Source: an uncultured Draconibacterium sp. (lineage in GTDB: Bacteria; Bacteroidota; Bacteroidia; Bacteroidales; Prolixibacteraceae). From it: DNA of 64,000 nucleotides. Shown here in pieces: positions 62,653 to 64,000 of the stretch. The DNA lies in the NCBI RefSeq assembly GCF_963674925.1, contig NZ_OY771649.1:744001-808000 (forward strand), written 5' to 3'. Under the pieces are notes generated by a model. It searched no databases. It saw nothing but the letters and a program-made list of their open reading frames with translations, and had not been told where the DNA came from. The number at the start of each line of letters is the position of its first letter. Positions within the stretch are counted from its first letter, which is position 1. Position numbers and translations under genes: made by a program.

Positions 62653-64000
62653 ATGTTACGCAAAAGAGTAAGTGTTTTGTCTTTACAAAAACTAAAAGAC
62701 ATTGATTTTAAAGAGCTCTGGATCGATGTAAAAGAAGCAATTGGCGGTACAGAGCGCGATTTCACTGAAAGCAGTCTGGGCAAGGCCATTTTTATTTTGG
62801 CAGTTCCTATGGTGCTGGAGATGATCATGGAATCGGTATTTGCCGTAGTCGACATCTTTTTTGTTTCGAAACTAGGTGCTGATGCAGTGGCAACAGTTGG
62901 CCTCACCGAATCGGTAATGACCATTGTGTACGCCGTTGGAATGGGACTTAGTGTGGCAACTACCGCCCTTGTTTCGCGAAGAATTGGCGAGAAAAACAAC
63001 ACGCAAGCCGGTGTTGTGGCTTTTCAGGCTATGATGGTTGGTTTAATATTCTCCATTTGTATCGCCATTCCAGGCGTTTTATATGCCGGCGAATTTTTAA
63101 AGCTAATGGGCGCAACCGACGCCATGGCTGCCGAAGGTTACCTCTTCCCTGCCATTATGTTTGGCGGGAATGTGGTAATTATGCTGTTGTTTATTATTAA
63201 TGCGGTGTTCCGCAGTTCAGGCGATGCAGCCATTTCAATGCGGGTAATGTGGCTGGCTAATATTATTAATATTATTCTCGATCCACTACTTATTTTTGGC
63301 ATTGGACCTTTCCCTGAACTGGGACTGGCAGGGGCAGCAATTGCCACAACAATCGGACGCGGTCTGGCTGTTTTGTATCAGTTTTACCTTTTGTTTGGCG
63401 GTCATCATCGTATTCGACTTTACTGGCACAGTTTAAAAATCCGCTTTAACGTAATGCTGAAACTGGTAAAAATATCAGGTGGTGGAATTTTGCAGAACCT
63501 TATTGCCACATCCAGCTGGATTTTGCTTGTTCGTATTATTGCAGTTTCAGGACCTGAAGCACTGGCCGGGTATACCATTGCCATCCGGATAATTATTTTT
63601 GCACTGCTTCCTGCCTGGGGGCTCAGCAACGCAGCATCAACACTTGTTGGGCAAAACCTTGGCGCCAATCAACCTGAGCGTGCCGAACGATCGGTGTGGA
63701 TAACCGGTTACGTAAATATGATTTTCATGGGAATTATGGGAATAATTCTGGCTGTTTTCCCTGAGTTCTGGATAAAACTGTTTATCGGCGATGTAGCAGT
63801 TGTTCACAATGGAACACTGGCGCTGCGTGTAATCAGTTTTGGCTTCCTGTTTTACGCACTCGGAATGGTGCTTATGCAAGGGTTTAACGGAAGCGGCGAC
63901 ACGATTACACCTTCAAAAATCAATTTTATGAGCTTTTGGTTGTTCGAGATACCTTTGGCCTATTTCCTGGCAATTGTGCTGAATATGGGCTTGTTTGGAG
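62653..64000 (+). CDS. MATE family efflux transporter, partial (runs off the right edge)
   Basis: The frame starts at the ATG at 62653 and is open to the edge (449 codons visible; frame checked at the last row). MATE transporters use Na+ or H+ gradients to expel drugs or metabolites. The visible part has the repeating six-segment halves: LGKAIFILAVPMVLEMIMES, AVGMGLSVATTALVSRRIGEK and the second half starting around VKISGGGILQNLIATSSWI. The protein is longer than usual at the N-terminus (a charged region of about 45 residues before segment 1). Its C-terminal end is outside the window. The 62407-62652 gap has no gene. Confidence 0.9.
   Translation, partial: MLRKRVSVLSLQKLKDIDFKELWIDVKEAIGGTERDFTESSLGKAIFILAVPMVLEMIMESVFAVVDIFFVSKLGADAVATVGLTESVMTIVYAVGMGLSVATTALVSRRIGEKNNTQAGVVAFQAMMVGLIFSICIAIPGVLYAGEFLKLMGATDAMAAEGYLFPAIMFGGNVVIMLLFIINAVFRSSGDAAISMRVMWLANIINIILDPLLIFGIGPFPELGLAGAAIATTIGRGLAVLYQFYLLFGGHHRIRLYWHSLKIRFNVMLKLVKISGGGILQNLIATSSWILLVRIIAVSGPEALAGYTIAIRIIIFALLPAWGLSNAASTLVGQNLGANQPERAERSVWITGYVNMIFMGIMGIILAVFPEFWIKLFIGDVAVVHNGTLALRVISFGFLFYALGMVLMQGFNGSGDTITPSKINFMSFWLFEIPLAYFLAIVLNMGLFG

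Noticed and set aside
1..64000. CRISPR arrays, tRNA or rRNA genes, prophage or intact IS
   Set aside because: No regularly spaced direct repeats with unique spacers, no tRNA-like T-loop and acceptor pairs and no transposase or integrase were found by eye.

Overview
The window looks like chromosome of a Bacteroidota member, class Bacteroidia; the gene set would suit a marine Marinilabiliales/Prolixibacteraceae-type organism, but that rank is inference. Reasons: a SusC/SusD pair, CarboxypepD_reg-like plug-receptor proteins, DUF349, DUF4251, DUF5686, DUF3078 and HYC_CC_PP-type proteins, many short lipoproteins, and promoters of the Bacteroidota form (TTG, about 19 bases, TAnnTTTG). No rRNA, tRNA, CRISPR array, integrase or intact insertion sequence was seen. 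Most of the window is ordinary core chromosome with many small convergent and divergent units separated by clear hairpin terminators.

Layout. 1-6.1 kb: partial fabG, a sirtuin, two polysaccharide-type glycosyltransferase genes running into mnmE, and a Tat-signal Gfo/Idh/MocA oxidoreductase. 6.3-11.9 kb: a five-repeat DUF349 protein, a decayed arsenate-reductase-like gene, an M24 aminopeptidase P and a cytidylate-kinase-like protein. 12-15.2 kb: two lipoproteins, DUF1080+PHP-like and M81 (MlrC-like). 15.5-20.2 kb: a radical SAM protein, a REP-like element, a DUF6261-like protein, a 42-bp tandem dyad array and an MFS transporter. 20.4-27.7 kb: a serine hydrolase, a VOC protein, a probable metal operon (HYC_CC_PP, TonB receptor, HMA protein) and an M49-like peptidase. 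28-35 kb: fabI, then an orphan SusCD operon with a small lipoprotein. 35-47 kb: small housekeeping and envelope genes, including a frameshifted DUF3078 gene, sfsA and tsaD. 47-64 kb: TamB-like protein, NhaD antiporter, ExbB-ExbD-TonB cluster, YitT, a sodium/solute symporter, an SDR, a double-VOC protein, L-serine dehydratase, a GH127-C-terminus-like lipoprotein and a partial MATE transporter.

Most unusual signals. (1) Three copies of a 92-nt leader, each ending exactly at the start codon of an unrelated gene (radical SAM, M49-like peptidase, double VOC). Spacing is rigid and the central stem appears to covary, so this is a candidate cis-regulatory RNA that I cannot assign to a known class. 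(2) Seven 42-bp tandem units at 18269-18560, most with two dyads whose arms change together. (3) Single-base length changes in homopolymers: three in the DUF3078 gene, one at the 5' end of the TamB-like gene and one in the arsenate-reductase-like gene, which point to pseudogenes or to assembly errors. (4) The arsenate-reductase-like gene has also lost its nucleophilic cysteine.
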